From Streptomyces sp. CB02058 (GTDB lineage Bacteria; Actinomycetota; Actinomycetes; Streptomycetales; Streptomycetaceae), in NCBI RefSeq assembly GCF_001905505.1, contig NZ_LIPG01000001.1:744001-808000 (forward strand): a stretch of 64,000 bases of DNA, given 5' to 3'. Both the position numbers and the translations under genes were made by a program. Position 1 is the first letter of the stretch. Each line of letters opens with the position of its first letter. Shown in pieces: positions 27,430 through 36,203 of this stretch. A model generated the notes under the pieces. That model had not been told where the DNA came from. It made no database searches and saw only the letters and a list, made by a program, of their open reading frames with translations.

Positions 27430-27801
27430 ATGAAGAGGAACCCCCGGGCGCACCGCGAACGTGGCCAGGTCGCCATCGAGTACATGGGATTCATCCCTCT
27501 CCTGCTCATCGTCGGCCTCTGCGCCGTCCAGCTGGGTGTGGCGGCGTACGCCGCCAACCAGGCGGGCACGGCCGCCAGGGCCGCCGCCCGTACGGCGAGC
27601 CACGACCGGCCGGAGAGCACCCCGGAGGACGCCGGCCGCCGCGCCATCAGCGGCTGGCTCGCCGACGAGTCCACGTTCACCCCCAGCTGGGGTGGTGACG
27701 AGGTGACCTACACCGCGAAGGTCAAGGTCCCCTCCGTCATCCCCGGGATGGAGGACGCCTTCGGCTGGGCCGAGCGCAGCTCCACGATGCCCCGCGACTG
27801 A
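27430..27801 (+). CDS. TadE-like minor pseudopilin 2
   Basis: A 123-residue TadE-family pseudopilin with cleavage motif G12|QVAIEYMG (Glu at +5) and hydrophobic helix FIPLLLIVGLCAVQLGVAAYAA. The short leader and tight operon position match its neighbour. Probably a minor pilin that primes or caps the Flp fibre. The C-terminal domain has no recognised motif. Confidence 0.85.
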   Translation: MKRNPRAHRERGQVAIEYMGFIPLLLIVGLCAVQLGVAAYAANQAGTAARAAARTASHDRPESTPEDAGRRAISGWLADESTFTPSWGGDEVTYTAKVKVPSVIPGMEDAFGWAERSSTMPRD

Positions 27802-27861
27802 ACGGGACCGCACGCGACGGCCCCGGCACCACCGGCATGTCTTGACCGAGGAGTTACGGAA

Positions 27862-29199
27862 ATGAGCCTGCGGGCACGCATCACCGCCCCCGAGGAGCAG
27901 TCGGGCGGGCGGGAGGACGGCCACCTGGTCGCCACCTACCGGGCCAAGCTGCTCGAGGAGATCGACCTCGCGGAGATGTCCTCACTCGCGGCGGCGGACC
28001 GGCGCGCCCGGCTGGAGCGCGTACTCGGCCACATCATCAGCCGCGAAGGACCCGTCCTCTCGACGGTCGAACGCTCCCAGCTCATCCGCCGGGTCGTCGA
28101 CGAAGCTCTGGGACTCGGCATCCTGGAACCGCTCCTGGAGGACGCCTCCATCACCGAGATCATGGTCAACGGACCGGACCAGATCTTCGTCGAGCGCAGC
28201 GGCAAGGTCGAGCAGCTCCCCATGCGGTTCGGCTCGCACGAGCAGCTCATGCAGACCATCGAGCGGATCGTCTCGACCGTCAACCGCCGTGTGGACGAGG
28301 CCAATCCCATGGTCGACGCACGCCTGCCCAGCGGCGAGCGCGTCAACGTGATCATCCCGCCGCTGTCGCTGACCGGTGCCACGCTCACCATCCGGCGCTT
28401 CCCGCGCGCCTTCACGCTCCAGGAGATGATCGGCTTCGGCTCCCTGGACGAACAGATGCTGGTCCTGCTCTCGGGACTCGTCCAGGCGAAGCTCAACGTC
28501 ATCGTCTCCGGCGCCACCGGCACCGGGAAGACCACCCTGCTCAACGCCCTGTCCGGCCTCATCCCCGGCCATGAGCGCATCGTCACCATCGAGGACTCCG
28601 CCGAGCTCCAGCTCCAGCAGAACCACGTGATCCGGCTGGAGACGCGCCCCGCGAACGTCGAGGGCAAGGGCCAGATCACCATCCGCGACCTGGTCCGGAA
28701 CTCCCTGCGTATGCGCCCCGACCGGATCGTCGTCGGTGAGGTCCGAGGCGGGGAGTCCCTCGACATGCTCCAGGCGATGTCCACCGGTCACGACGGGTCG
28801 CTGGCCACGGTCCACGCCAACAGCGCCGAGGACGCCCTCATGCGCCTCCAGACCCTGGCCTCGATGTCCGAGATCAAGATCCCCTTCGAGGCGCTGCACG
28901 ACCAGATCAACAGCGCGGTCGACGTCATCGTGCAGCTCACCCGCTTCGCAGACGGAGGCCGCAAGATCACCGAGATCGCCGTGCTCGACTCCCACGGCCG
29001 GGACAACTACCGCATCGTCACGGTCGCCCGCTTCAACGCGCAGCCGATGGCCGCCGACGGGCGGATCTACGGGCAGTTCCAGTATCTCCCGCTCCCGCGA
29101 AAGATCGCCGAGCGCCTCTACATGGCCAGCCAGCCCATCCCGCAGGCCTTCGGGGTCGCCGCGTCCGACGAACAGCTCGCCACCCGAGAGGCCAAGTAG
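27862..29199 (+). CDS. tadA: TadA/CpaF secretion ATPase
   Basis: The hexameric ATPase that powers Tad pilus assembly; 445 residues, cytoplasmic. Domains: an N-terminal all-alpha/beta module (1-170), then the RecA-like core with Walker A GATGTGKTTLL (about 216-226), Asp-box TIEDSAEL, Walker B RIVVGEVRGGE and His-box GHDGSLATVHAN. All catalytic parts are intact. It begins 60 bases after the pseudopilin genes with GGAG-type ribosome binding and is followed directly by tadB. Confidence 0.93.
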   Translation: MSLRARITAPEEQSGGREDGHLVATYRAKLLEEIDLAEMSSLAAADRRARLERVLGHIISREGPVLSTVERSQLIRRVVDEALGLGILEPLLEDASITEIMVNGPDQIFVERSGKVEQLPMRFGSHEQLMQTIERIVSTVNRRVDEANPMVDARLPSGERVNVIIPPLSLTGATLTIRRFPRAFTLQEMIGFGSLDEQMLVLLSGLVQAKLNVIVSGATGTGKTTLLNALSGLIPGHERIVTIEDSAELQLQQNHVIRLETRPANVEGKGQITIRDLVRNSLRMRPDRIVVGEVRGGESLDMLQAMSTGHDGSLATVHANSAEDALMRLQTLASMSEIKIPFEALHDQINSAVDVIVQLTRFADGGRKITEIAVLDSHGRDNYRIVTVARFNAQPMAADGRIYGQFQYLPLPRKIAERLYMASQPIPQAFGVAASDEQLATREAK

Positions 29200-29209
29200 G
29201 TACCGCCCC

Positions 29210-30148
29210 ATGACCAATCTCCCTCTGCTCACCGTCGGCGTCACGCTGCTGTGCTGCGTGCTGGGCGTCGTCGGCCTGCACGCGTACTCCGGCGGGAAGG
29301 CCGACCGCGAGGCCCTCGTCGACCGCCTCTCGCACACCGGACAGATCCCTGTGGAGGGCCGGCAGCGCCGGTTCCGGGGGGTCGACCGCAGGCTGCGGTC
29401 CACGGGCCTCGGCCGGAGGATCGAGCTGAAGCTCGCGGCCACCGGACTGGAGATCACTCCGGGCGAGTTCTTCGTCTACGCCCTCGTGGCCATGGCCGGG
29501 CTGTGGATCATCGCCTCGTCGCTGCTGGCCAACTTCTTCGGACCGGTCGCCGCGCTGATCGGCCTCTGGGGCACGAACGCCTTCCTGGAGTGGCAGCGCA
29601 CCAAGCGCACCGACCGCTTCATCAACCAGCTCCCCGAGCTCTCCCGCATCCTCGCCAACGCCACCCAGGCGGGCCTCGCCCTGCGCACCGCGATCGGCAT
29701 GGCGGCGGAGGAGCTGGAGAACCCGGCGGGCGAGGAACTCGCCCGGGTCGCCCGCAGGCTCTCCGTGGGGGAGTCCCTCGACGACGCGCTGAGCGAGCTG
29801 ACGGAGCGGCTGCCGTCGCGCGAGCTCGTGGTACTCGTGACGACCCTCGTCCTGTCCAACCGGGCGGGCGGTACGGTCGTCAGCTCCCTGCGCAACCTCA
29901 CCGAGACACTGGAGGAGCGCAAGGAGACCCGGCGCGAGGTCAAGACCCAGCTGTCGCAGGTCACCGTCACCGCCTACGCCGTACCGGGCTTCGGCATCGG
30001 CGCGATGCTGCTGATGAACGCGGTCATGCCGGGCGCACTCGACCGCATGACCGGCGCCCTCATCGGCCAGGCCGCGGTGATCGTCTCCATCGTGCTGTAC
30101 GCGATCGGGTTCATCGTGATCCGTCGCCTGTCCCGTATCGACGTCTGA
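29210..30148 (+). CDS. tadB: TadB inner-membrane pilus assembly platform protein
   Basis: A 312-residue T2SSF-domain membrane protein. One helix lies at the N-terminus, two around residues 88-125, then the cytoplasmic T2SSF domain (FINQLPELSRILANATQAG and VARRLSVGESLDDALSELTERL), with two more helices at the end. With TadC it forms the platform turned by the TadA ATPase. The ATG at 29210 lies ten bases after tadA. Confidence 0.9.
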   Translation: MTNLPLLTVGVTLLCCVLGVVGLHAYSGGKADREALVDRLSHTGQIPVEGRQRRFRGVDRRLRSTGLGRRIELKLAATGLEITPGEFFVYALVAMAGLWIIASSLLANFFGPVAALIGLWGTNAFLEWQRTKRTDRFINQLPELSRILANATQAGLALRTAIGMAAEELENPAGEELARVARRLSVGESLDDALSELTERLPSRELVVLVTTLVLSNRAGGTVVSSLRNLTETLEERKETRREVKTQLSQVTVTAYAVPGFGIGAMLLMNAVMPGALDRMTGALIGQAAVIVSIVLYAIGFIVIRRLSRIDV

Positions 30149-30161
30149 GAGGAGGGCCGTC

Positions 30162-31046
30162 ATGGATCTGCTGCTCGCACTCGTCGTGGGCCTCGCGGTG
30201 TACGGAGCCATCGCCGGCATCCGGATGTACCGGGCCGACGCCAAACTCCCCGGCGACCTCGCCATCGCGCTGGAGATCGGCTCCAGCCGCACCAGCGCCG
30301 TCGGCTCCGGGATCGACCGGATGGGCATGCGCTGGGCCCCGACGGTGCTCCGGATCATGGGCCCCAAGGCCGTCAACAAGAAGCGCCGCCAGATCGACAT
30401 GGCGGGCAACCCCGGCGGCCTCACCATCGACCGCTACGCGGCACGCCGCGCGGTCTACGGCGCCCTCGGGTTCTTCGGGGCCTTCACCACGATCATCAGG
30501 GGGCAGCTCTTCGTCTCCCTGCTCCTGATCGCCTTCGGCCTGTTCTGGGTCGAGGTGGGCATCTGGTCCGCGATCCGCGTGCGCAAGGACCACATCGAGC
30601 GGACCCTGCCCGACTTCCTCGACGTGCTCGCGGTCGTCGTCTCGGCGGGCCTCGGCTTCCGCCAGGCCCTGGAGCGCGTCGCGGAGAAGTACGAAGGCCC
30701 CTGGGCGGACGAACTACGCATCACCCTGCGCCAGATGGACATGGGCGTCAGCCGCCGGCAGGCCTTCGAGGAGCTGCGGAAACGCAACGACTCGGAGCAG
30801 GTCGCGATGTTCGTGACGACCCTTCAGCAGGGCGAGGAGCTGGGTGCGCCGATCGTCGACACCCTGATCCAGATCGCCAACGACATGCGGCGCACCGACG
30901 CCCAGAACGCCCGGCGCAAGGCGGCCAAGGCAGTACCGAAGGCGACCTTCGCGGTCACCTCGTTCCTGCTGCCCGGCACGCTCGTTCTGCTGACCGTGGG
31001 CTTCGTCTACGGGGCGAACGTCGACTTCAGCTTCATCTCGGGCTGA
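30162..31046 (+). CDS. tadC: TadC inner-membrane pilus assembly platform protein
   Basis: A 294-residue T2SSF-domain protein with the TadC pattern: N-terminal helix, a helix pair around residues 100-140, the domain TLPDFLDVLAVVVSAGLGFRQALE and FVTTLQQGEELGAPIVDTL, and a C-terminal helix. It starts 13 bases after tadB with a GAGAGGAGG ribosome site. Partner of TadB in the assembly platform. Confidence 0.9.
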   Translation: MDLLLALVVGLAVYGAIAGIRMYRADAKLPGDLAIALEIGSSRTSAVGSGIDRMGMRWAPTVLRIMGPKAVNKKRRQIDMAGNPGGLTIDRYAARRAVYGALGFFGAFTTIIRGQLFVSLLLIAFGLFWVEVGIWSAIRVRKDHIERTLPDFLDVLAVVVSAGLGFRQALERVAEKYEGPWADELRITLRQMDMGVSRRQAFEELRKRNDSEQVAMFVTTLQQGEELGAPIVDTLIQIANDMRRTDAQNARRKAAKAVPKATFAVTSFLLPGTLVLLTVGFVYGANVDFSFISG

Positions 31047-31111
31047 TGTCCTGCGGCAGAGTCAGGAGTTGGGGAGTATGGGCATGACAATCGAGGGGAG
31101 GTGAGGGGCGG

Positions 31112-32458
31112 ATGTCCTACCCACTGGGCAGCGGGCACCAGGGGCTGACCGGCGAGGTGCGCCAGGCCATGGCCGACCCCGGCGCACGCCCGGCCCTCGC
31201 GCTCCAGGTGAACGCCCTCCAGGCGATGTGCCGGCAGGTGTTCGGCTTCCGCCTCGCCATGATCGCCATCGCCACCCCGTTCGCGGTGGACCGCACGGCA
31301 CCCGGCCTCGCGACCTGGCTCATCGGCTCGGCCGTCCTGGTCACCTTCATGGGTTCCTACGTCCTCTTCCGGGACTGGGAACGCTTCGGCCCGCTCTTCC
31401 TGCGCCACCCCTGGATCCTCGGCATCGACGCGCTCTTCGGCGCCCTGCTCCTCGTCACGGCGACCCCCGAATCCACCCTCGCCTACGTCACCGTCTGCAC
31501 CCCGCTGCTGGCCGGACTCGTCTACGGCTGGCGCGGAGCGGCGGCCTTCGCCGCACTCCAGGCCCTGATCGTCTCCGGCGTGTACGCCACCAACGTCCAG
31601 CTGGAGGCGAGCGACGGCACGCAGCTCCTCCTCCCCGGCTTCTGTGTGATCGCCGGAGCCGTGGGTGTCACCCTGCGCAATCTGCTCCTCCGCTTCGGGA
31701 CCGCCAGCCAGGCGCTCACCGAGACCCGGGCGCGGCTCGCGGTGAACGAGGCGGTCGAGAGCGAGCGCACCCGGCTCGCCAGGGAGATGCACGACTCGGT
31801 CGCGAAGACCCTGCACGGCCTGGCCCTGGCCGCCGACGGCCTGGCCGCGTCCTCGGACCGGATGGACCCGCTCACCGTCAAGCACCAGGCGGAGCTGGTC
31901 GCACGCTCCGCGCGCCGCGCCGCCGCCGAGTCCCGCGAACTGCTCTCGGACCTGCGCCGGGACTCCGGGCTCGACGAGGGCGTCGACGTCATCGCCGAAC
32001 TCATGGCGCGGGCGGACGACTTCACCCGGCGGCACGGGCTGACCGCCGCCTTCCGCCGTCTCAACGACATCCCGGTGCCGCCGGTGCCGCCACCGGTCGC
32101 CCGCCAGCTCCTCACCGTCGCCTCCGAGGCGATGGAGAACGCCCACCGCCACGCCCGCCCCAGCTATCTCGTCGTCCTCGCGGGAGTGAAGGGCGACGTC
32201 CTGCGCGTCACCGTCTACGACGACGGGCAGGGTCTGCCCGCGGGAACGACGCTCGACGATCTCAAGCGGGCCGGCCACTTCGGACTCGTCGGAATGGTCG
32301 AGAGGGCGGCGTCGATCGGTGCCCGCATCCGCATCGGCAGGGGCAAGGCTGCGAAGGGAACCGAGGTGCGCATGGAACTTCCGCTGGCGGCCCTCGGCAT
32401 CGCGGCCACACCGGCTCTCCCCGACTCCTACGACCTCCCCACGGCTGCGTCCCACTGA
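31112..32458 (+). CDS. Membrane histidine kinase (HisKA_3 type)
   Basis: A NarL-class sensor kinase of 448 residues. About six hydrophobic helices in residues 40-200 form a membrane sensor without a large external domain. The phosphoacceptor is His227 in REMHDSVAKTLHGL, followed by a HATPase domain with N-box EAMENAHRHA and G-boxes DDGQGLP and HFGLVGM. It lies between tadC and a LuxR-type response regulator, its obvious partner. Its position inside the Tad locus suggests control of pilus and pilin-toxin genes. Confidence 0.9.
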   Translation: MSYPLGSGHQGLTGEVRQAMADPGARPALALQVNALQAMCRQVFGFRLAMIAIATPFAVDRTAPGLATWLIGSAVLVTFMGSYVLFRDWERFGPLFLRHPWILGIDALFGALLLVTATPESTLAYVTVCTPLLAGLVYGWRGAAAFAALQALIVSGVYATNVQLEASDGTQLLLPGFCVIAGAVGVTLRNLLLRFGTASQALTETRARLAVNEAVESERTRLAREMHDSVAKTLHGLALAADGLAASSDRMDPLTVKHQAELVARSARRAAAESRELLSDLRRDSGLDEGVDVIAELMARADDFTRRHGLTAAFRRLNDIPVPPVPPPVARQLLTVASEAMENAHRHARPSYLVVLAGVKGDVLRVTVYDDGQGLPAGTTLDDLKRAGHFGLVGMVERAASIGARIRIGRGKAAKGTEVRMELPLAALGIAATPALPDSYDLPTAASH

Positions 32459-32541
32459 ACGGTCACAGATCCGCCCGCAGTACCACCGTCCCCGTACACC
32501 AAGACAGGTACAGGTCCCCAGACCTGAGAGGAGGTCGCAGA

Positions 32542-33576
32542 ATGCCGGACGACGTCTCCCGCACGTCGGGCCAGAACTGGGCGGCACAGAACCACGCCTC
32601 CCAGCACACGTCCGCACACGCGAACCCGCTTCCCTCCGAGCTCAGCTCCCCCGGATTCCCGGCGCCCCAGAGGCCCGCGGCATCCGAGCTGATGCCCCCC
32701 TTCCCCGCACCCCGCGACGTCCCGGCCCCCGGCCCGCTCCGGGTCGTCGTCGCCGACGACAACCCGGTGGTCCGCGCCGGTCTGGGCGTCCTGCTGTCCG
32801 GCCGCGAGGACATCGAGGTCGTCGCCGAGGCGGCCGACGGCCGCCAGGCGTACGAGATGGCCGTGCAGCACCGCCCGGACGTCGTCCTGCTCGACGTCCG
32901 GATGCCTGGAGTCGACGGCATCTCCGCGCTGCCGCACCTCGTGCGGGTGGCGCCGGTGATGATGCTGACGTACAGCCGCGAGAGCCAGATCGTGCACGAG
33001 GCGCTGCGTCTGGGGGCCGGAGGCTACCTGGTGCACGGCGAGTTCACGGCGGACCAACTGGTGCAGGCGGTACGCGACACCAAGAGCGGCCGGGCCCACT
33101 TCACCGCCACGGCGGCGAACGCCCTCCTCGCCCACATGCGCCAGGGCACCGCACCACAGGGCGGCCCGCTGCCGGACGGCCTCGGGGCCGCCCTGGCCGC
33201 CGGTTCCCCGCACGGTGCGCCTGCACACGGTCCCGTGGCGCAGTCCCTTCCACCTGCGACGCGACACAACCCTCCGGCGCAGGGTCTTTCGCAACTGCAA
33301 CCGGTTGTGGCACAGTCTTCGAAGGCGGATGACCCGCCGGGAGCGCCCAACTCGCCGCATCACGGCCTGAGTTCCAGGGAGGTGGAGGTCATGGAGCTGA
33401 TCGCGTCCGGCATGAGCAACCAGCAGATCGCCGCCACCTGCTTCATCAGCGAGAAGACGGTCAAGAACCACATCAACCGCATCTTCACCAAGCTCCACAG
33501 CGGAAGCCGCAGCGAAGCCATCGCCCGATGGCTGGGCACGGCACCGGGCGGCAGGCCCGGCCTGGGGGGCAGGTAG
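32542..33576 (+). CDS. LuxR/NarL-family response regulator
   Basis: A 344-residue two-component regulator. A Pro-rich N-terminal extension (1-65) precedes the receiver domain (about 66-190, with DD in VVVADDNPVV and phosphoacceptor Asp118 in VVLLDVRMPG). A long Pro/Gly/Gln-rich linker follows, then a LuxR helix-turn-helix at 275-340 (LSSREVEVMELIASGMSNQQIA and TVKNHINRIFTKL). The ATG at 32542 follows GAGGAGG. LuxR-type regulators bind short inverted repeats. The TTGGGYCC-NN-GGRCCCAA palindrome, the first of which lies just beyond this gene, is a strong candidate target, but this is inference. Confidence 0.9.
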   Translation: MPDDVSRTSGQNWAAQNHASQHTSAHANPLPSELSSPGFPAPQRPAASELMPPFPAPRDVPAPGPLRVVVADDNPVVRAGLGVLLSGREDIEVVAEAADGRQAYEMAVQHRPDVVLLDVRMPGVDGISALPHLVRVAPVMMLTYSRESQIVHEALRLGAGGYLVHGEFTADQLVQAVRDTKSGRAHFTATAANALLAHMRQGTAPQGGPLPDGLGAALAAGSPHGAPAHGPVAQSLPPATRHNPPAQGLSQLQPVVAQSSKADDPPGAPNSPHHGLSSREVEVMELIASGMSNQQIAATCFISEKTVKNHINRIFTKLHSGSRSEAIARWLGTAPGGRPGLGGR

Positions 33577-33650
33577 CCATGACGGCACGGGGGAAGCGTC
33601 ACCAGGCGCCCGGGACGGCCTGCGCGCCGGGGGCCCAGCAGCGGGGACCG

Positions 33651-33676
33651 CGGGCCCAACTGACACATTGGGCCCG
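33651..33676. promoter_or_regulatory. Additional GGGCCC inverted repeat before the Flp pilin promoter
   Basis: CGGGCCCAA (33651-33659) and TTGGGCCCG (33668-33676) form a 9-bp inverted repeat with an 8-base spacer. The TTGGGCCC at 33668 lies exactly 12 bases upstream of the main palindrome's left arm, an arrangement repeated before the minus-strand 46064 gene. Confidence 0.55.
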
Positions 33677-33679
33677 GCT

Positions 33680-33697
33680 TTGGGCCCTGGGACCCTC
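33680..33697 (+). promoter_or_regulatory. Pilin-toxin regulon palindrome, site 1 (Flp pilin promoter)
   Basis: TTGGGCCC-TG-GGACCCTC matches the 18-bp pattern TTGGGYCC-NN-GGRCCCAA. A -10-like TACGTT begins at 33720, after exactly 22 bases. The Flp pilin start is 109 bases beyond the hexamer. Confidence 0.75.
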
Positions 33698-33834
33698 TCT
33701 CGGAGGGGGTGTTCCGCCGTACGTTTCTCATGTCGCAAACGGCACCGGCCAGGAGGAAGCCGGTAACGGGAGCGGCAACGCAGAAACGTATGAGTCGGCC
33801 GGCTGTCGGTCGGCCGGACCTGGAGGGGAACACC

Positions 33835-34065
33835 ATGTCGAACATCACCCTGAAGACCGCCGTCCGCGTCAACGGCTGGGCGAACACCGCGGTCAGCGCC
33901 ATCCAGAAGCGCTACGAGGCGAAGGACCGGGGCCAGACGGCGTTCGAGTACCTGGGCATCATCCTGGTGGTCGTGGCGATCATCGGCGGCATGGTGGCCT
34001 CGGGCATCGGTGGTGCGATCACGACCCGCATCACGGGTCTGGTGAGCTCCATCACGGCCAAGTGA
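33835..34065 (+). CDS. flp: Flp-type major pilin prepilin
   Basis: A 76-residue Flp/Fap prepilin, the probable major subunit of the Tad pilus. The cleavage site is G33|QTAFEYLG with Glu at +5 and Tyr-Leu-Gly following, then a hydrophobic helix LGIILVVVAIIGGMVASGIGGAI. Mature length would be about 43 residues. ATG 33835 follows GGAGGGG. The leader is long and holds a regulon palindrome. The same motif, almost letter for letter, is embedded in four large proteins at 38-52 kb. Its stop overlaps the next gene's GTG (GTGA). Confidence 0.9.
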   Translation: MSNITLKTAVRVNGWANTAVSAIQKRYEAKDRGQTAFEYLGIILVVVAIIGGMVASGIGGAITTRITGLVSSITAK

Positions 34066-34727
34066 TCAAGAGCAGTCGCAGCGATCGAGGGCAGGCCTTC
34101 CCCATCTACATCGTGATGGTGGCGGGTCTGCTCTTTCTCGCGTTCGCATTCTTTGCGGTCGGCAAGGCTTCGGCCACGCGTAATGGTGCTCAGGGTGCTG
34201 CGGACGCAGCGGCCCTCGCCGCGGCGCAGCAAGCCCGCGACGAGATAGGCCCGGCGTTCCTCGGGGCGCTTCTGCTTCCCGGGGGGCTGAACGACTTCTT
34301 CGGCGGTCACTACATAAGCGGTGGGCCGTGCAATCAGGCACAGCGCTTCGCCGCGGACAACCGCGCGGACGTGGTGGGTGGATGTCAGTGGAACTCCGGC
34401 TATCAGCGTGACGAGGTCACCGTCAGGGTCAAGACCCGCAACACGGTGGGCGACACGGTGATTCCCGGTACCGAGACGAAGCACGCCACGGCCACTGCGA
34501 CAGCCGTGATCGAGTTCCGGTGCAGCTGGAAGCCGGCGGAGAAGCCCGACGAGGGCACGAATCCGCCGCCGGACGAGGACAAGGACGAGGACGACAAGGA
34601 AGAGACTCCGGGACCGATCACCTTCGACTGTGACGGCCGGAATCGATTCGAGATCGATCCTCTCAAGCCGGATCCGTGGTCCGAGCTGGGCAAGGCACTC
34701 TTCGCCGTGCACCTGATCAACGACTGA
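34062..34727 (+). CDS. TadG-like pilus-associated protein
   Basis: A 221-residue protein resembling the TadE/TadG group. The pattern SDRGQAFPIYIVMVAGLLFLAFAFFAVGKAS, then RNGAQGAADAAALAAAQQARDE, is typical of TadG N-termini. It lacks Glu at +5 after the Gly (QAFPI), so peptidase cleavage is doubtful. The extracellular part contains cysteines and an acidic Asp/Glu/Lys/Pro-rich stretch (about 165-190). Starts at GTG 34062, overlapping flp by four bases. Probably helps anchor or organise the pilus. Confidence 0.7.
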   Translation: MIKSSRSDRGQAFPIYIVMVAGLLFLAFAFFAVGKASATRNGAQGAADAAALAAAQQARDEIGPAFLGALLLPGGLNDFFGGHYISGGPCNQAQRFAADNRADVVGGCQWNSGYQRDEVTVRVKTRNTVGDTVIPGTETKHATATATAVIEFRCSWKPAEKPDEGTNPPPDEDKDEDDKEETPGPITFDCDGRNRFEIDPLKPDPWSELGKALFAVHLIND

Positions 34728-34758
34728 CAGCGAACGACGAGTAAAGGAATCAGAACCC

Positions 34759-35358
34759 ATGAGCATTCGGCACACCACAAGCTCTCGAAGGGCAGTGGCA
34801 ATCGCATCCTTGGCGGCTGCCATGGCTTTCGCTGTCTCGGGCTGTGGCGGGGACGACGGTGCGGCGAAGGACGCTGGCACATCCACATCCTCCAAGCCCG
34901 CGAGCGGTGATGGGAAGTCGAAGCCGGACACTGCGGCCGGAGAGAACGTCGACCCGAATGTGAAACTTGCCGAGGTCAGGGGCAGGGACGGGTTCTTGCT
35001 GGTAGTAAATGAAGTGAAGCGCGATACGGGCGGATTCATTACCGTCAGCGGTGAGATCAAGAACACCAGCGAAACTCCGCTGAACGCATCCGGCATGGAG
35101 GGTGCAGAGTCTGCACTGGTGGCGAAGAACCCCAACTCGGTGGCCGGAGCCACGTTGGTGGACAAGGTCGGAAAGAAGCGTTACTACGTCCTGCGGGACA
35201 CGGACAACCGGTGCCTGTGCACAACAAGCATGCTTTCGATCTCGCCTGGACAGTCCAATCCCATCTTCATGCAGTTCCCGGCGACGCCAGCGTCGTCGAC
35301 CGAAGTCGACTTCACGTTGCCGGGCTTCGCCACCACGTCGCTGAAGATCTCCGGGTGA
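34759..35358 (+). CDS. Putative lipoprotein of the Tad operon
   Basis: A 199-residue secreted lipoprotein with signal peptide and lipobox AVSGC (Cys about residue 29), then a flexible Gly/Lys/Ser/Asp linker and a beta-rich domain (about 65-199) with two close cysteines in NRCLCTTS. The fold resembles small extracellular beta-sandwich domains, but no family was recognised. It overlaps the OmpA-domain gene by one base and probably belongs to the same surface complex. Confidence 0.7.
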   Translation: MSIRHTTSSRRAVAIASLAAAMAFAVSGCGGDDGAAKDAGTSTSSKPASGDGKSKPDTAAGENVDPNVKLAEVRGRDGFLLVVNEVKRDTGGFITVSGEIKNTSETPLNASGMEGAESALVAKNPNSVAGATLVDKVGKKRYYVLRDTDNRCLCTTSMLSISPGQSNPIFMQFPATPASSTEVDFTLPGFATTSLKISG

Positions 35359-36017
35359 TGACAGAGATGACTCACGTTCGCAGGCGTTTGGGGCCAACCA
35401 GGTCGGCCGGCGCAGCGGTGGCCATGACCCTGTTCACGGTCAGCGTCACTCTCGTGGGTGCCGTGTCCGCGCAGGCGGACGACGGCCCCAGCGTTCCCCC
35501 GGGCACCGAGGCTTCGGCCGAACCCCCGGTCAAGACGGACGGCAATGATCCGGACCTGAAGATGCCCGAGGGCGGAACGCTCGCCCCCGGGAAAGTCCTC
35601 GACATCATCCAGGTCGTCGAGGACCTGGGCGGCGAGGAGCGTCGCGAGGACACCAACGCGGACATCAAGTTCGCGCTCCAGGCCGAAGTCCTCTTCGGCA
35701 AGGACAGCGCCAAGCTGAGCTCCGAGGCCAACTCGCGCATCGTCGCCATCGCGGCCGAGATCGAGAAGCAGAACGCGACGAAGGTCCGCGTCTTCGGCTT
35801 CACCGACAACCTCGGTTCGTCGGCGCACGGCGACGTGCTGTCCAAGCAGCGTGCCGAAGCGGTCAACAGCGTGCTGTCCAAGGAGCTGGACCCCTCGATC
35901 ACCTTCGAGATCCGCGGCTACGGCGAGCAGTACCCCATCGCCGACAACACGACGGAGGAAGGGCGCAAGAAGAACCGTCGCGTGGAGGTCTCCTTCCCGC
36001 GCGGCGAGGGTTCCTGA
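35358..36017 (+). CDS. Secreted OmpA-domain (peptidoglycan-binding) protein
   Basis: A 219-residue protein with a signal peptide (AVAMTLFTVSVTLVGAVSAQA) and a C-terminal OmpA/MotB-type domain (about 105-215): EVLFGKDSAKLSS, VFGFTDNLGSS, LSKQRAEAV and the terminal KKNRRVEVSF. Such domains bind peptidoglycan, so it could tether the Tad apparatus to the wall in this monoderm. Starts at ATG 35358, overlapping the upstream stop by one base. A strong hairpin terminator follows, marking the end of the operon. Confidence 0.88.
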   Translation: MTEMTHVRRRLGPTRSAGAAVAMTLFTVSVTLVGAVSAQADDGPSVPPGTEASAEPPVKTDGNDPDLKMPEGGTLAPGKVLDIIQVVEDLGGEERREDTNADIKFALQAEVLFGKDSAKLSSEANSRIVAIAAEIEKQNATKVRVFGFTDNLGSSAHGDVLSKQRAEAVNSVLSKELDPSITFEIRGYGEQYPIADNTTEEGRKKNRRVEVSFPRGEGS

Positions 36018-36073
36018 TCCGGACCGGCCACGCGGGAGCGCAGGTCCCTGAGAGGCCCGCGCAGTTCCAGTGA

Positions 36074-36109
36074 GAACCGCACGGCGGCGTGGATGCCGCC
36101 GTGCGGTTC
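36074..36109 (+). terminator. Terminator of the Tad operon
   Basis: A perfect 15-bp inverted repeat GAACCGCACGGCGGC (36074-36088) and its complement (36095-36109) with a 6-base loop, about 57 bases after the OmpA-domain gene. Confidence 0.85.
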
Positions 36110-36203
36110 GCGGGTTTGGGGACGACTTCCTTCCGGCTGCCGGACACCGGACGATGGTGACCCGGCCTGGAGACTCCGGGCCCTTCGCGGCGTGGGGTGT
36201 GGT

